Of a DNA stretch of 64,000 nucleotides, positions 1-9,972 are shown one piece after another. The notes below the pieces were generated by a model. The model ran no database searches. It had not been told where the DNA came from and was given only the letters and a program-made list of their open reading frames with translations. The stretch lies in contig NZ_WJYO01000002.1 of assembly GCF_010994095.1 (NCBI RefSeq), positions 806,001 through 870,000 on the forward strand. The letters run 5' to 3'. The first letter of the stretch is position 1. The number at the start of each line of letters is the position of its first letter. The position numbers were made by a program, and so were the translations under genes. The DNA comes from Mumia xiangluensis. GTDB taxonomy: Bacteria; Actinomycetota; Actinomycetes; Propionibacteriales; Nocardioidaceae.

Positions 1-2208
1 GAGGACAGCCTGTGCCCCGACGGCACGACGACCGACACCAACGCGACCGTCGACGGAGTGGCGGCCTGCCTCAACGCGACCAACGCCAACATCTGCGACC
101 ACGGCAGCCACGTCGCCGGCATCGCTGCGGGCAGCGCGGCGACCGACAGCACCAACGCGCCGGGCGACGGTGTCGCTCCCGGAGCACAGCTCATCGCGAT
201 GCAGGTGTTCACCCGGTTCAACGACACCGCCGACTGCGACCCCGACGGCGTCGGTGACCCGACGCCCTGCGTGCTGACCTATCCCAGCGACCAGATCAAC
301 GCGCTCAACCAGCTCATCGCCCTGGACGCCGCGAACCCCGGTTGGAACGTCGTCGCCGCGAACATGAGCCTGGGCGGCGGTAACAACGGGACAGCGTGCG
401 ACGGCGACACGCGCAAGACCGCGATCGACGGCCTCCTCACGGCCGGCGTCGCCACCGTCATCTCCGCCGGGAACGACAGCCACCTCAACGCGACCGGCGC
501 ACCGGGCTGCATCTCGACGGCGTTCACCGTCGGCTCCACCACCGATGCCGACGCCGTCTCCGGCTTCAGCAACCGCGGAGGGCTCCTCGACGTGTTCGCA
601 CCGGGAAGCTCGATCATCTCGTCCGAGCCCGACGACACGTACGGGAGCAAGTCCGGTACGTCGATGGCGGCGCCCCACGTGACCGGAGCCCTCGCCGTGC
701 TGCGTGCCGCCTACCCGGCGCGTACGGTCGGCGACCTCATGAACGACCTGCGTACGACGGGGGTGCCGATCACCTATGCGACGAACGCGGCCGGGACGAC
801 GACCGCGACGACACCGCGCATCGACCTCCTCGCAGCTCTGCGCGCGCCCAACGAGCCGCCGACCGTGACGGCTGACGCGGCCACGGTCACGGCACCGGAG
901 GGCTCGACAGCCACGAACTCGGGCACGTTCGCAGATCCCGACAGCACCGTCACGAGCCTGTCGGCCTCACGCGGCGCCGTGGTGATGGGTGCCGGGACGT
1001 GGACGTGGAGCGAGCAGACGAGCGACGGACCGGACTCCGACCCGGTGACGATCACGGCCACCGACGACAAGGGCGAGACAGGCTCGGTCACCTTCACCCG
1101 GGACGTCACGAACGTCGTCCCGACGGTGACGGTCGACCCGGCGCAGGTGACCGCGACGGACGAGGGCGGAACCATCTCCGTCGAGGCGACGTTCGCCGAT
1201 CCCGGGTGGCCGGACACCCACACGGCGACCGTCGACTTCGGCACCGGCACGGGCGGACCGAGGCCGGCGACCGTCACGGTCGACGACCCGGGTGGCCCGG
1301 GGGCGCCACGGACGGGCACGATCACGGCCGACTTCCCGTACGGCGACAACGGGTCCTACACGGTCACGGTCGCGGTCACCGACGACGACGGCGGTGTGGG
1401 TACGGCGAACTTCCCGGTGGTCGTCACCAACCTCGGTCCGAGCGTCGCCATCGACGACGGCGACGCCGTGACCTTCCCGGGCGGCGCGTACGTCGTGACC
1501 GAGATCGGCGAGACGGCGACCGTGGAGGCCGACGGGTCCGACCCGGGCTCCGACGACCTCACGTTCACCTGGGACGACGGCAGCGGTCCGATCAGCATCA
1601 CCTCCTTCAACGACGGCGTCGGACCAGAGCCCGACGAGCCGCCCACGCCCACCCCGCTCGGGACCTTCCCGTTCTTCGCGAGCGACGATGTGGACGTCAA
1701 CGAGACCGTGCCGGGTGTGGTCGAGCTCCTCCTGGAGCTCGCGGACGACGACGGCGCGACGGCCTCCGACGACCTCGGCGTGATCGTCACGGGAGACGCC
1801 ACCTCCACGCAGGGGCAGGGCTGGTGGAAGCACCAGTACAGCGGCAAGGGCAAGCCTCACGTCGACCCGGCCTTCGCCGCGGGCTACCTCGAGATCGTCG
1901 ACGCGGTGTCCAGCGTGTTCTCCGAGGACACCTCGGCGCTGACGCCCTCCGAGGCCCACGCGGTGCTCCAGCCGACCGGTGGCGACCGGCGAGATCGTGC
2001 ACGCGCCGACCTGCTGCTGGCCTGGCTCGAGCTCGCGAGCGGCGCTGTCTCTTGGGACGCGACCGTCCCGCTCGGCGGGGGGCAGGGTTCGGTGGGATTC
2101 CTCCCGCTCATGTTCGACGCGGAGGAGACGATCCTGGACCCGGCTGCGACGAACGCGGAGCTGCAGGACGTGTCGAAGGACCTGTCCCGCGTGCGGCACG
2201 CGGGGTGA
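1..2208 (+). CDS. Secreted subtilisin-like serine protease (S8) with PKD-like repeats, 5' end outside the window
   Basis: The frame is open from base 1, so the start and the catalytic Asp lie upstream. Counting codons from base 1, the catalytic His is residue 34 (DHGSHVAG), the oxyanion Asn lies in ISAGND, and the catalytic Ser is residue 221 (SGTSMAAPH). The catalytic domain ends near residue 280. It is followed by two or three beta-sandwich modules rich in Asp, Thr and Val (PKD or HYR type) and a C-terminal module that begins with QGWWKHQY at about residue 607. No sorting signal or C-terminal membrane segment is visible. The protein is probably exported and degrades proteins outside the cell; its substrate is unknown. 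The gene ends 9 bp from the convergent permease. Confidence 0.9.
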   Translation, partial: EDSLCPDGTTTDTNATVDGVAACLNATNANICDHGSHVAGIAAGSAATDSTNAPGDGVAPGAQLIAMQVFTRFNDTADCDPDGVGDPTPCVLTYPSDQINALNQLIALDAANPGWNVVAANMSLGGGNNGTACDGDTRKTAIDGLLTAGVATVISAGNDSHLNATGAPGCISTAFTVGSTTDADAVSGFSNRGGLLDVFAPGSSIISSEPDDTYGSKSGTSMAAPHVTGALAVLRAAYPARTVGDLMNDLRTTGVPITYATNAAGTTTATTPRIDLLAALRAPNEPPTVTADAATVTAPEGSTATNSGTFADPDSTVTSLSASRGAVVMGAGTWTWSEQTSDGPDSDPVTITATDDKGETGSVTFTRDVTNVVPTVTVDPAQVTATDEGGTISVEATFADPGWPDTHTATVDFGTGTGGPRPATVTVDDPGGPGAPRTGTITADFPYGDNGSYTVTVAVTDDDGGVGTANFPVVVTNLGPSVAIDDGDAVTFPGGAYVVTEIGETATVEADGSDPGSDDLTFTWDDGSGPISITSFNDGVGPEPDEPPTPTPLGTFPFFASDDVDVNETVPGVVELLLELADDDGATASDDLGVIVTGDATSTQGQGWWKHQYSGKGKPHVDPAFAAGYLEIVDAVSSVFSEDTSALTPSEAHAVLQPTGGDRRDRARADLLLAWLELASGAVSWDATVPLGGGQGSVGFLPLMFDAEETILDPAATNAELQDVSKDLSRVRHAG

Positions 2209-2217
2209 GGTCGGGCG

Positions 2218-3669
2218 TCAGAGGTCGATGGTCCCCGCCGCCACGAGCGCGACACCCGCGACTGCTGCGCCGATGAGCACCACGCAGCACAGGGCCTCCG
2301 CGCGGGTGAACACCCTGCGCGACCGCTCGCGTCGGGCCACGACGTACAGGAGCGTGCCCGGCGCGTAGACGATGCACGCGAGCAGGAGGTACTCCACGCC
2401 CGCTGAGTAGAGGAGAAAGCAGGAGTAGACGACCGCAAGGACGGCGACCAGCTGCTGCCGACGCCGTTCACGCTCGTCGCCGGGCCCGTACGTCTCGCGC
2501 GTGATCGTCAGCTTGAGCGCGAAGCCGGCCGTGAGCAGGTACGGGACGAGGGTCAGGGCCGTGTCGAGCTTGAGCATGAAGTCGAGCGCGTCGTCGATGA
2601 CCAGCACCAGGAGCAGCAGCGCCTGGACGGCGATGTTCGTCACGAGCAGCGCGGCGATGGGTGTCTCGTGCCGGTTCGTCCGGGCGAGGAACCTCGGCAT
2701 GACCGCGGACCTCGCCGGCGTGTACAGGATCTCCGCGTTGAGCAGCGTCCACGCGAGGTACGCGCCCTGGACCGAGATCATCACGCCGATGCTGATGAAC
2801 GTCGCTCCCCACGGGCCCACGACGGACTCGAGCACAGCCCCCATCGACGGCTGCCGCGCGTCGGCGAGGTCGGCACGCGGGAGGACGCCGTACGAGACCA
2901 TCGTGACGGCCACGAAGATCGCGAGGACGCTCAGGAGACCCAGCACCGTCGCGCGGCCGACGTCACGCCGATGTGCCGCGAGACGTGAGTAGACGCTCGC
3001 ACCCTCGATCCCGAGGAAGACGAACGTCGTGATCAGCATCGTGTCCGTGACCTGCTCGAACAACGAGCTGGAGCCGCCGCCCTGCTCGCCGAGCATGTTG
3101 TCGGCGAACGTGGCCGGGTCGAACGCGACCGCGACGATCACGATGAACACGAGGATCGGCACGAGCTTCGCCGCCGTCACGACCCGGTTGACCACCGTGG
3201 CCTGACGGACACCTCGCGCGATCAGCGCATGGAACACCCAGACACCGACGGACGCGATCGCGACCGCGAGCACGGTGTCGCCGTCACCGAGCCCCGGGAA
3301 GAACTCGCCCAGCGTCGCCAGGGTGAGCACCATGAAGAAGACGTTCCCGGCGACGTTGCTCGCCCAGTAGCCCCACGCGGAGTTGAAGCCGAGATAGTTG
3401 CCGAATCCCGCCTGCGCGTAGCTGTAGATGCCGGCGTCGAGGTCAGGCCGGCGGATCGCCAACGACTGGAACACGAACGCCAGCATGAGCATGCCCGTGC
3501 CCGCGATGGTCCAGGCGACGACCGCGCCGAGCACACCCGTGGCCGCGCCGAACTCCTTCGGCAGCGTGAAGACGCCGCCGCCCACCATCGAGCCGACGAC
3601 GAGTCCCGCCAGGGTGAGGACGCCGACCTTCTGGACCGCGCTGGTGCTGGTCCGATCGTTCGTCGTCAT
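2218..3669 (-). CDS. APC superfamily amino acid permease (basic amino acid/polyamine antiporter type)
   Basis: This 483-residue protein has about twelve hydrophobic segments. The first helix carries the small-residue motif GSMVGGGVFTLP, typical of APC transporters that bind the amino acid backbone. The overall pattern resembles ArcD/LysP-like arginine-ornithine or lysine permeases. The gene starts 7 bp after the stop of lysX and is almost certainly co-transcribed with it. This context makes lysine or another cationic amino acid a reasonable substrate guess, but sequence alone does not fix specificity. Confidence 0.85.
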   Translation of the reverse strand: MTTNDRTSTSAVQKVGVLTLAGLVVGSMVGGGVFTLPKEFGAATGVLGAVVAWTIAGTGMLMLAFVFQSLAIRRPDLDAGIYSYAQAGFGNYLGFNSAWGYWASNVAGNVFFMVLTLATLGEFFPGLGDGDTVLAVAIASVGVWVFHALIARGVRQATVVNRVVTAAKLVPILVFIVIVAVAFDPATFADNMLGEQGGGSSSLFEQVTDTMLITTFVFLGIEGASVYSRLAAHRRDVGRATVLGLLSVLAIFVAVTMVSYGVLPRADLADARQPSMGAVLESVVGPWGATFISIGVMISVQGAYLAWTLLNAEILYTPARSAVMPRFLARTNRHETPIAALLVTNIAVQALLLLVLVIDDALDFMLKLDTALTLVPYLLTAGFALKLTITRETYGPGDERERRRQQLVAVLAVVYSCFLLYSAGVEYLLLACIVYAPGTLLYVVARRERSRRVFTRAEALCCVVLIGAAVAGVALVAAGTIDL

Positions 3670-3676
3670 CCCCGCG

Positions 3677-6600
3677 TCAGCGCTCCGGACGAACGAGGGG
3701 GAACAGGATGGTGTCGCGGATCGAGAGTCCGGTCAGGTTCATCACCAACCGGTCGATGCCGAGTCCCATCCCTCCCGTCGGCGGCATCCCGTACTCCAGC
3801 GCACGGAGGAAGTCCTCGTCGACCTGCATCGCCTCCGGATCGCCGGCCGCCGCACGCAGCGACTGCGAGACGAGGCGCTCGCGCTGGTCGACCGGGTCCA
3901 CCAGCTCCGAGTACGCCGTGCCCTGCTCGGCGGCGAAGATCACGAGGTCCCACTTCTCCGCCAGCCGCGGGTCGTCGCGGTGCTGGCGCGTCAGCGGGGA
4001 GTTCTCCTTGGGGAAGTCGGTGTAGAACACCGGCGTGGTCGTACGGCTCTCGCAGAGCTCCTCGTAGATCTCCTCGAGCAGCGGCCCCCAGTGCACGTCG
4101 GGATCCACCTCGAGCCCGATCGCTCCCGCGTGCCGGAGCAGGTCCTCGCGGGCGGTGTCCGGGGTGATCTCCTCGCCGAGCTTCTCCGAGACCGCCTCGC
4201 AGATGCTCTTCACCGGCCAGTCGCCCGAGAGGTCGTGCTCGGTGACCTTCCCGTCCGGTCCGGTGTGCAGCGCGACCGGTGAGCCGTGAACGGCGATCGC
4301 CGCCTCCTGGATGATCTCCTGCGTCAGCACCCGCATCGTGTGGTAGTCGCCGTACGTCTCGTAGACCTCCAACGACGTGAACTCCGGGTTGTGCTTGAAG
4401 TCGACGCCCTCGTTGCGGAACTGGCGCCCGACCTCGAAGACCTTCTCCATCCCTCCGACCAGCAGCCGCTTGAGATGGAGCTCGGTCGCGATGCGCAGGT
4501 AGAGGTCGAGGTCGTACGCGTTGAGGTGGGTCTCGAACGGACGCGCGTTCGCACCGCCGTGGATCAGCTGCAGCACGGGCGTCTCGACCTCGAAGAAGCC
4601 CCGCGCCTGGAGCGAGTCGCGGACGCTGCGTACGACCGTCGACCGCGTGTAGGCGATGTCGCGGGCCTCCGGACGCACGATCAGGTCGAGGTAGCGGTTG
4701 CGGATCCGCGCCTCCGGGTCGGTGAGCCCTTTGTGCTTGTCCGGGAGCGGCCGCAGCGACTTGCTGGTCAGCATCAGCTCCTGGACGCGGACCGACAGCT
4801 CGCCTCGCCGGGTGGTGATGACCTCGCCGGTCACGCCGATCTGGTCGCCGAGGTCGATGTCGTGCTGCCAGAGGTCGAACGTCTCGGCCGGGACGTCAGC
4901 CTCGTCGACCATCACCTGGAGGTCGCCGCTGCCGTCACGCAACGTGGCGAACCCGAGCCCGCCGAGGTTGCGCTTGAGCAGGATGCGGCCCACCACCGAC
5001 ACCTGCCGTCCGGTCGTGGTGTCCGGCGGCAGCTCCCCCGACTCTGCGACGACCTGGGCGAGAGTGTGGGTCCGCGGGCAGCCCACCGGGTACGGGTCGA
5101 TCCCCTTGGCGCGGATGCGGTCGAGCTTCTCGCGGCGGACGCGCATCTGCTCGGGCAGGTGGGTGGTCGAGAGCGCCTCCGCGACCAGGTCCGGCTCGGG
5201 CGGGATGAGGGCGAGGACCGCCTCGGCGTGGCTGGCGCTCGCCGTGTCCAGGGCGTTGCCCCCGTCGCGGCGGTGAAGGAGGCTCGAGAGGGTCGGCCGC
5301 GTCAGGAATCCCTCGGCGCTGCCCGCGGCCGTACCGACCCGTGGCAGGTCCGAGGCGTACTCGAAGCACATGAACCGCGGCTGCCAGGCCGGGTGGTACT
5401 TCGCGTTCGACCGATACAGCGACTCGAGCTGCCAGCTGCGGCTCGCGAGCAGCAGTGCCTGCCGCCAGAGCCGGGCGACCGGTCCGGCGCCGATCTGCGC
5501 GCCGCGCTCGAAGGCCTCTCGGAACATCGCGAAGTTCAGGGACACGCGGCCGACGCCGAAGTCGACCGCGTGCTCGGCGAGCGAGGCGACCATGAGCTCG
5601 ACCAGCCCGTTGTCTGCCGACGGGTCACGCCGCATGAGGTCGAGCGACAGCCCGCTCCTCCCCCACGGCACGAAGCTGAGGAACCCTCGCAGCGCCCCCT
5701 CGGGATCGTGTGCCTGGACCATCAGGCAGCGTCCGTCGAGGGGGTCGCCCATCCGGCCGAGCGCCATCGAGAAGCCACGCTCGTCGCCGCCGTCGCCGCG
5801 CCAGTCGGCAGCCGCCTCGCCGAGCGCGGCGAAGTCGTCGGCGCTCAGCGACTCGTGCCGCACGATGCGGGTCGTGTAGCCGTGCCGCTGCAGACGCGCC
5901 ACCGACTGCCGTACCGCTTTCATCCCCGGCCCGTTCAGCGAGAAGGCCTGGAGGTCGACGATCGCCTCGTCGCCGATGTCGAACGCGGTGAGACCCGCCT
6001 CGGCGTAGGCAGCCGCACCCTTCTCGCCGGCACCCATGACGGCGAGCGACAGACCGTTGGACCGGGCGGCGTCGCGCCACCGGGCGATCGCCACGTCCCA
6101 GCGTGCCGGGTCGCCGACGGGGTTTCCGCTCGCCAGGCTGACGGAGCCGACGGCCCGGTACGACACGCCCGCCCGGGCCTCTTCGGGGTTCTCCGTGTCC
6201 CAGACGACGGCCTTGTCCCGCCGCGTCGCGAAGTAGCCCAGCGAGTCCTCGTCGCCGAACTCACGCAGAAGGGTGCGGATGCGCGCCTCGTCGGCGACGG
6301 CGCCGGTGCGCGCGCTGCGCGGCGGTCGGAAGAGCAGCAGCGCCGAGAACAGCACGACCGCAGCGCCGCTCAGCCCGATCAGGGCACGGACCCAGATCGG
6401 CGCGGACACGCTCGTCTCCGAGCCGAACCGGCCGACGTCGGAGAGCATCCCACCCCAGACGTACTCGGCTGCTGCCTCGAACGTCGGGGCGTCCCCCACA
6501 CGGTGGACGAGGGCGGCCCCACCCAGAAGGACGACCGCTCCGCCGAGAAGGAAGAAGGCGAGGGCCGACCGGAGGCTGCCGGGGACGCGCCGTGCGGTGA

Positions 6601-7042
6601 ACTGCGGTCGCGCGACCCAGGCGACCACCAGCAGGCCCGCTCCGACCACCAGCCCGATCACGAGCGGCACGCTCGCATCCCCGGCGGCGACGGCGACGAT
6701 CCGTCCGACCTCGGGAAGAAGGAGCCACCAGAGGGCCAGCACCCACCAGGCCGCACGCAATCGGCGCCGCAGCGCCACGGCAAGGACGACGAGCAGCGCT
6801 CCGTACACGAGGCTCGGCACGATCGGGATCGTCATCAGCGACACCACGTCGTCGTCTCGCGAGAAGTAGCGCCGCCACGGCGGGACGAGGGCCACGATCA
6901 CGACGAACGTCGCGAACGCGTACACGACTGCCGCGAAGACGTCCGGCCAGCGGTCGTCGAGCAGCCGGCGGGAGCCCGCCGTGGCGCGACTCCCTGCCTC
7001 GTCGGAGCGGGCCGGCTCGGACCCCTGTGGCGTACGGCTCAT
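3677..7042 (-). CDS. lysX: Bifunctional lysylphosphatidylglycerol synthetase/lysine-tRNA ligase LysX
   Basis: The 1121-residue protein joins two activities. Residues about 40-255 form a multi-pass membrane domain. Residues about 255-585 are a DUF2156 (MprF-type, GNAT-like) aminoacyl transferase domain. After a linker, residues about 680-755 form the OB-fold anticodon-binding domain, followed by a class II lysyl-tRNA synthetase core with motif 2 (FRNEGVDFKHNPEF, near residue 872) and motif 3 (GMGLGIDRLVMNL, near 1087). In mycobacteria LysX charges tRNA with lysine and moves it to phosphatidylglycerol, lowering surface charge and raising resistance to cationic peptides. Its length is close to the roughly 1170 residues of the mycobacterial protein. 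It overlaps the upstream permease gene by 4 bp. A separate housekeeping LysRS is expected elsewhere. Confidence 0.95.
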   Translation of the reverse strand: MSRTPQGSEPARSDEAGSRATAGSRRLLDDRWPDVFAAVVYAFATFVVIVALVPPWRRYFSRDDDVVSLMTIPIVPSLVYGALLVVLAVALRRRLRAAWWVLALWWLLLPEVGRIVAVAAGDASVPLVIGLVVGAGLLVVAWVARPQFTARRVPGSLRSALAFFLLGGAVVLLGGAALVHRVGDAPTFEAAAEYVWGGMLSDVGRFGSETSVSAPIWVRALIGLSGAAVVLFSALLLFRPPRSARTGAVADEARIRTLLREFGDEDSLGYFATRRDKAVVWDTENPEEARAGVSYRAVGSVSLASGNPVGDPARWDVAIARWRDAARSNGLSLAVMGAGEKGAAAYAEAGLTAFDIGDEAIVDLQAFSLNGPGMKAVRQSVARLQRHGYTTRIVRHESLSADDFAALGEAAADWRGDGGDERGFSMALGRMGDPLDGRCLMVQAHDPEGALRGFLSFVPWGRSGLSLDLMRRDPSADNGLVELMVASLAEHAVDFGVGRVSLNFAMFREAFERGAQIGAGPVARLWRQALLLASRSWQLESLYRSNAKYHPAWQPRFMCFEYASDLPRVGTAAGSAEGFLTRPTLSSLLHRRDGGNALDTASASHAEAVLALIPPEPDLVAEALSTTHLPEQMRVRREKLDRIRAKGIDPYPVGCPRTHTLAQVVAESGELPPDTTTGRQVSVVGRILLKRNLGGLGFATLRDGSGDLQVMVDEADVPAETFDLWQHDIDLGDQIGVTGEVITTRRGELSVRVQELMLTSKSLRPLPDKHKGLTDPEARIRNRYLDLIVRPEARDIAYTRSTVVRSVRDSLQARGFFEVETPVLQLIHGGANARPFETHLNAYDLDLYLRIATELHLKRLLVGGMEKVFEVGRQFRNEGVDFKHNPEFTSLEVYETYGDYHTMRVLTQEIIQEAAIAVHGSPVALHTGPDGKVTEHDLSGDWPVKSICEAVSEKLGEEITPDTAREDLLRHAGAIGLEVDPDVHWGPLLEEIYEELCESRTTTPVFYTDFPKENSPLTRQHRDDPRLAEKWDLVIFAAEQGTAYSELVDPVDQRERLVSQSLRAAAGDPEAMQVDEDFLRALEYGMPPTGGMGLGIDRLVMNLTGLSIRDTILFPLVRPER

Positions 7043-7926
7043 GCGGTGCTTCCTTCCACGGGAACGTCCACGGGCTGCTCGGCAGAGACCTCACCATGCC
7101 GCGCCAGGCTCACTGCGCCGGCGATCGCCAGGACGAAGCCGACGATCGCCGCCCACTCCCACCCCTCGCGCGGTCGGTCGCCGAGGAGCGCGATGCCGAC
7201 CAGGGCGGGAGCGATCGTCTCCCCGACCACCAGCGGCGCGGTCGCCTGGGTCACGGTGCCCCGCTGCAGCGCGGTCGAGTACGTCAGCAGGGCGACGGCT
7301 CCCGCGACCAGCAGCGCGTACGTCGCTGGATCGCCGAGCAGGAGGCGCACGTCCTCGCCGAGAGCGTCGTACGACAGGGTCTCGGGCAGCATTCGGGCTG
7401 CGACGGCCGTCGCGCCGAAGGCGAGACCCGCGATCGCGCCGAGGGCGACCGCTCCGGCGGCACCGGCGAGCCGCGCGCACGGTACGGCGATCACCGCCAG
7501 CGCGATCGACACGACGAGGACACCCCACCGCTCGGCGTCGCTGACGTCGACCGCCCGGTCCTCAGCGGCGGAGAGGCCAACCAGGACGAGTCCGCCGATG
7601 ACGACCACCAGGGCCACCTTGTCGCGGGAGGTCAGCGGCATCCGGAGGAACACCGCGCCGAGCACGGCGGTGATCGCCAGGAAGCTGGCGACGATCGACT
7701 GCACGACGAACAGAGGCAACGACAGCACGGCGACGAGAGAGAGGACGAAGCCGAGCCCGTCGAGGCCGACGCCGAGGAGGTAGCGCCACGACCTGGCGAG
7801 GCGCAGCAGCAGGCGAGGGTCCAGGCCTTCGGCGACGTCGGTCTCGCGCGCAGCCACCGCCTGCAGGATCGAGCCCACGCCGTAGCAGAGCGCAGCGCCG
7901 AACGCGCCGATCAGCCCCCAGGTCAC
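7039..7926 (-). CDS. DMT superfamily (EamA-like) membrane transporter
   Basis: This 295-residue integral membrane protein has nine to ten hydrophobic segments and two related halves, as in the drug/metabolite transporter superfamily. The N-terminus (GAFGAALCYGVGSILQA) has the Gly/Ala-rich first helix common in EamA-like and NIPA-like proteins. The substrate cannot be assigned. It is the first gene of the lysX operon and overlaps lysX by an ATGA (4 bp). It is divergent from the gene at 7985, and about 58 bp between them must hold both promoters. Confidence 0.8.
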   Translation of the reverse strand: MTWGLIGAFGAALCYGVGSILQAVAARETDVAEGLDPRLLLRLARSWRYLLGVGLDGLGFVLSLVAVLSLPLFVVQSIVASFLAITAVLGAVFLRMPLTSRDKVALVVVIGGLVLVGLSAAEDRAVDVSDAERWGVLVVSIALAVIAVPCARLAGAAGAVALGAIAGLAFGATAVAARMLPETLSYDALGEDVRLLLGDPATYALLVAGAVALLTYSTALQRGTVTQATAPLVVGETIAPALVGIALLGDRPREGWEWAAIVGFVLAIAGAVSLARHGEVSAEQPVDVPVEGSTA

Positions 7927-7984
7927 TCCCGAAACCTAACCGAGTTCGCGGGCGGCGGCAGGGCGCGTCGGCGAGACTGTGCCC

Positions 7985-9292
7985 ATGCGGGGGACGCGCA
8001 GGCGACTTACCAGCCGCACCTCGGTCCTGGACGCGATCGACGGCGCGTTCTTCGCGTTCTCCGCCGTGTCGGCGGCGTGGTTCGCCGTGCTCCTCCTGAT
8101 CGAGGGCGTGCGGCCAGGTTGGCAGTCGATCCTTCTCGTCGTCTTCTGGGTGTTCGTCGCCTACCTCTTGCTCCCCCGTCTGCACCGGATCCTGACGCAC
8201 ATCTATCTCCCCGGGTACTTCATCGGGCGAGCGCGCACCAGCGACGGTCTGCTCGGCGACCCGGTCAACGTCGCCTGGCGCGGGCACGAAGTCCAGCTGC
8301 ACCGGGCGATGGAGACGGCGGGGTGGGTTCGCGCCGACGATCTCGACTTCAGCGCGGGACGCAAGATCGTCACCTCGACACTGCGACGGCGGAGCTACCC
8401 GCGAGCACCTGTCAGCCCGCTCGTCCTCTTCGACCGGCAGCAGGACTTCGCGTACGAGCGGGAGGTCGACGGCACGCCCTCTCAGCGCCACCACGTCCGC
8501 TTCTGGCGATGTCCCGACGGGTGGATGCTGCCCGGCGGCTTCGCCGTCGACTGGCTGGCCGCGGCGACGTACGACAAGCGTGTCGGCCTCTCCTTGTTCA
8601 CGCTCCAGGTCACCCACAAGATCGATGCCGACACCGACGTCGAGCGCGACCACGTCGTCTCGACGGTGACGTCGGCCGAGCCACGCGCCAGCGTCGCGAC
8701 CATCGCGAACTTCTCGACCGGCTACCACTCACGCAACGGTGGCGGGGATCTGATCGAGACCGACGGCGACCTTCCGGTGGTCGATGTTCGCGAAGTTGGC
8801 GTGCCACCGGATGCTCCGGTCACGCCGAGCGACAGCCGGAGCCGCCTGCCCGGTCCAACGGTGTTCGGAGCAGGTGTGGCTGCACTCCGAGCGATCTTCT
8901 ATCTCGCCGCAGTCGTCGTGGTGGTGGTGTCGCCGGACTCGCTCGCCGACTCGGTGAGCGGGGCAGGCGAGACGGTGTCGGCCGACGACGTCCGGCGGGT
9001 GACCGCGTTCGCCGCCCCCGTCCTCGCTCTCCTCGGGCTGATCGACCTCGGACTCGCGATCGGTGTGCTGCGCGGGAGCAACGTCGCACGGCTCGTCCTG
9101 ATGAGCGTGTGTGTCGTCGCGACGAGCACGGCCTTTCTCACAGACGTGGTAGGCCGCGCGGGGATCACGCTGGCCGGCGTGATGACGGTGGGTGTCAACA
9201 TCCTGGTGGTGCTGGCGCTGTCGAGTCACCGCGCCCGGGCGTACGCGACCCGTGAGCGTCCGTCAGTCGGCCGGACTAGGCTTCCCGGGTGA
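7985..9292 (+). CDS. LssY C-terminal domain-containing membrane protein
   Basis: About 435 residues from the ATG at 7985; a GTG two codons upstream is also possible. Two membrane segments lie near residues 15-60. They are followed by a soluble region with the LssY_C hallmarks: the RQQDFAYER stretch, then RHHVRFWR and a GGFAVDW segment. Three or four more membrane segments follow after residue 300. LssY_C proteins are poorly characterised and sometimes occur with PAP2-type phosphatases; no enzymatic role is established. The last bases overlap the next gene by GTGA, so the two are translationally coupled. Confidence 0.7.
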   Translation: MRGTRRRLTSRTSVLDAIDGAFFAFSAVSAAWFAVLLLIEGVRPGWQSILLVVFWVFVAYLLLPRLHRILTHIYLPGYFIGRARTSDGLLGDPVNVAWRGHEVQLHRAMETAGWVRADDLDFSAGRKIVTSTLRRRSYPRAPVSPLVLFDRQQDFAYEREVDGTPSQRHHVRFWRCPDGWMLPGGFAVDWLAAATYDKRVGLSLFTLQVTHKIDADTDVERDHVVSTVTSAEPRASVATIANFSTGYHSRNGGGDLIETDGDLPVVDVREVGVPPDAPVTPSDSRSRLPGPTVFGAGVAALRAIFYLAAVVVVVVSPDSLADSVSGAGETVSADDVRRVTAFAAPVLALLGLIDLGLAIGVLRGSNVARLVLMSVCVVATSTAFLTDVVGRAGITLAGVMTVGVNILVVLALSSHRARAYATRERPSVGRTRLPG

Positions 9293-9972
9293 AGAGCTGG
9301 CGCGGGGTGCTGCTCGTCGCCACCGGTGTCGTGGCGGGATTCCTCTACTCGAACTTCCTTCTCGACGTGATGGTCTCGCAGGACCACGACTGGTTCGCGG
9401 TGGTCAGCGAGCTCGAGGTCCCGGGCTCTCCGACGGCGGGGCTCCTCCGTGTCACCGACGTCGTCTGCGCGGTGCTCGTGCTCGCGCTGCTCCCCTGGGT
9501 GCGGGCCGCGCTGCCGGCCTCACGCTGGCGCACCGCCGGACTCTGGCTCACCGCGGTCTTCGCGCTCGGAGGCATCGTGGCCGCAATCGTTCCTCTCCCC
9601 TGTCGCACCGACGAGGTCTGCACAACGGCTGCCGACCAGTGGCAGCGGTGGGTCCACGACGGATCCAGCATCGTGTCCGCCGCAGCGCTGTTCCTCGGCG
9701 CGGTGGCCGTGGCGCTGGCCGCCGACGAGCGGCAGCGCTGGGTCCGCCGCGCCGGCTGGTTGACGTTCTGGATCGGTGGCGTCGTCGGGATCCTGCTCTT
9801 CGGCGGGTTCGCCGCCATCGACTCGTCCTCGTGGCAGTCGGGCATCGCGCAGCGTTTCCAGATCGCCGCGATGAGCATCTGGATCGTCTGCCTCGGTGTC
9901 CTGGCGGCGAGCGCGCCGGTCAGCCCTTCGGCAGCACCTCGGTCATCACCCGCTGCACGTTCCCGCCCATGA
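9289..9972 (+). CDS. DUF998 family membrane protein
   Basis: This 227-residue protein starts with GTG in a GTGA overlap with the preceding gene. It has six predicted membrane helices with a conserved extracellular pair of cysteines (PLPCRTDEVC), and follows the DUF998 pattern. The function of DUF998 is unknown. The Arg/Pro/Ser-rich C-terminal 20 or so residues lie over the 3' end of the convergent dipeptidase gene (53-bp overlap), so the tail may be incidental. Confidence 0.7.
   Translation: MKSWRGVLLVATGVVAGFLYSNFLLDVMVSQDHDWFAVVSELEVPGSPTAGLLRVTDVVCAVLVLALLPWVRAALPASRWRTAGLWLTAVFALGGIVAAIVPLPCRTDEVCTTAADQWQRWVHDGSSIVSAAALFLGAVAVALAADERQRWVRRAGWLTFWIGGVVGILLFGGFAAIDSSSWQSGIAQRFQIAAMSIWIVCLGVLAASAPVSPSAAPRSSPAARSRP

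Noticed and set aside
4286-7783. 1165-codon plus-strand frame opposite lysX and its upstream gene
   Set aside because: It is antisense shadow sequence of lysX with a low-complexity Arg/Asp/Gln/His composition.
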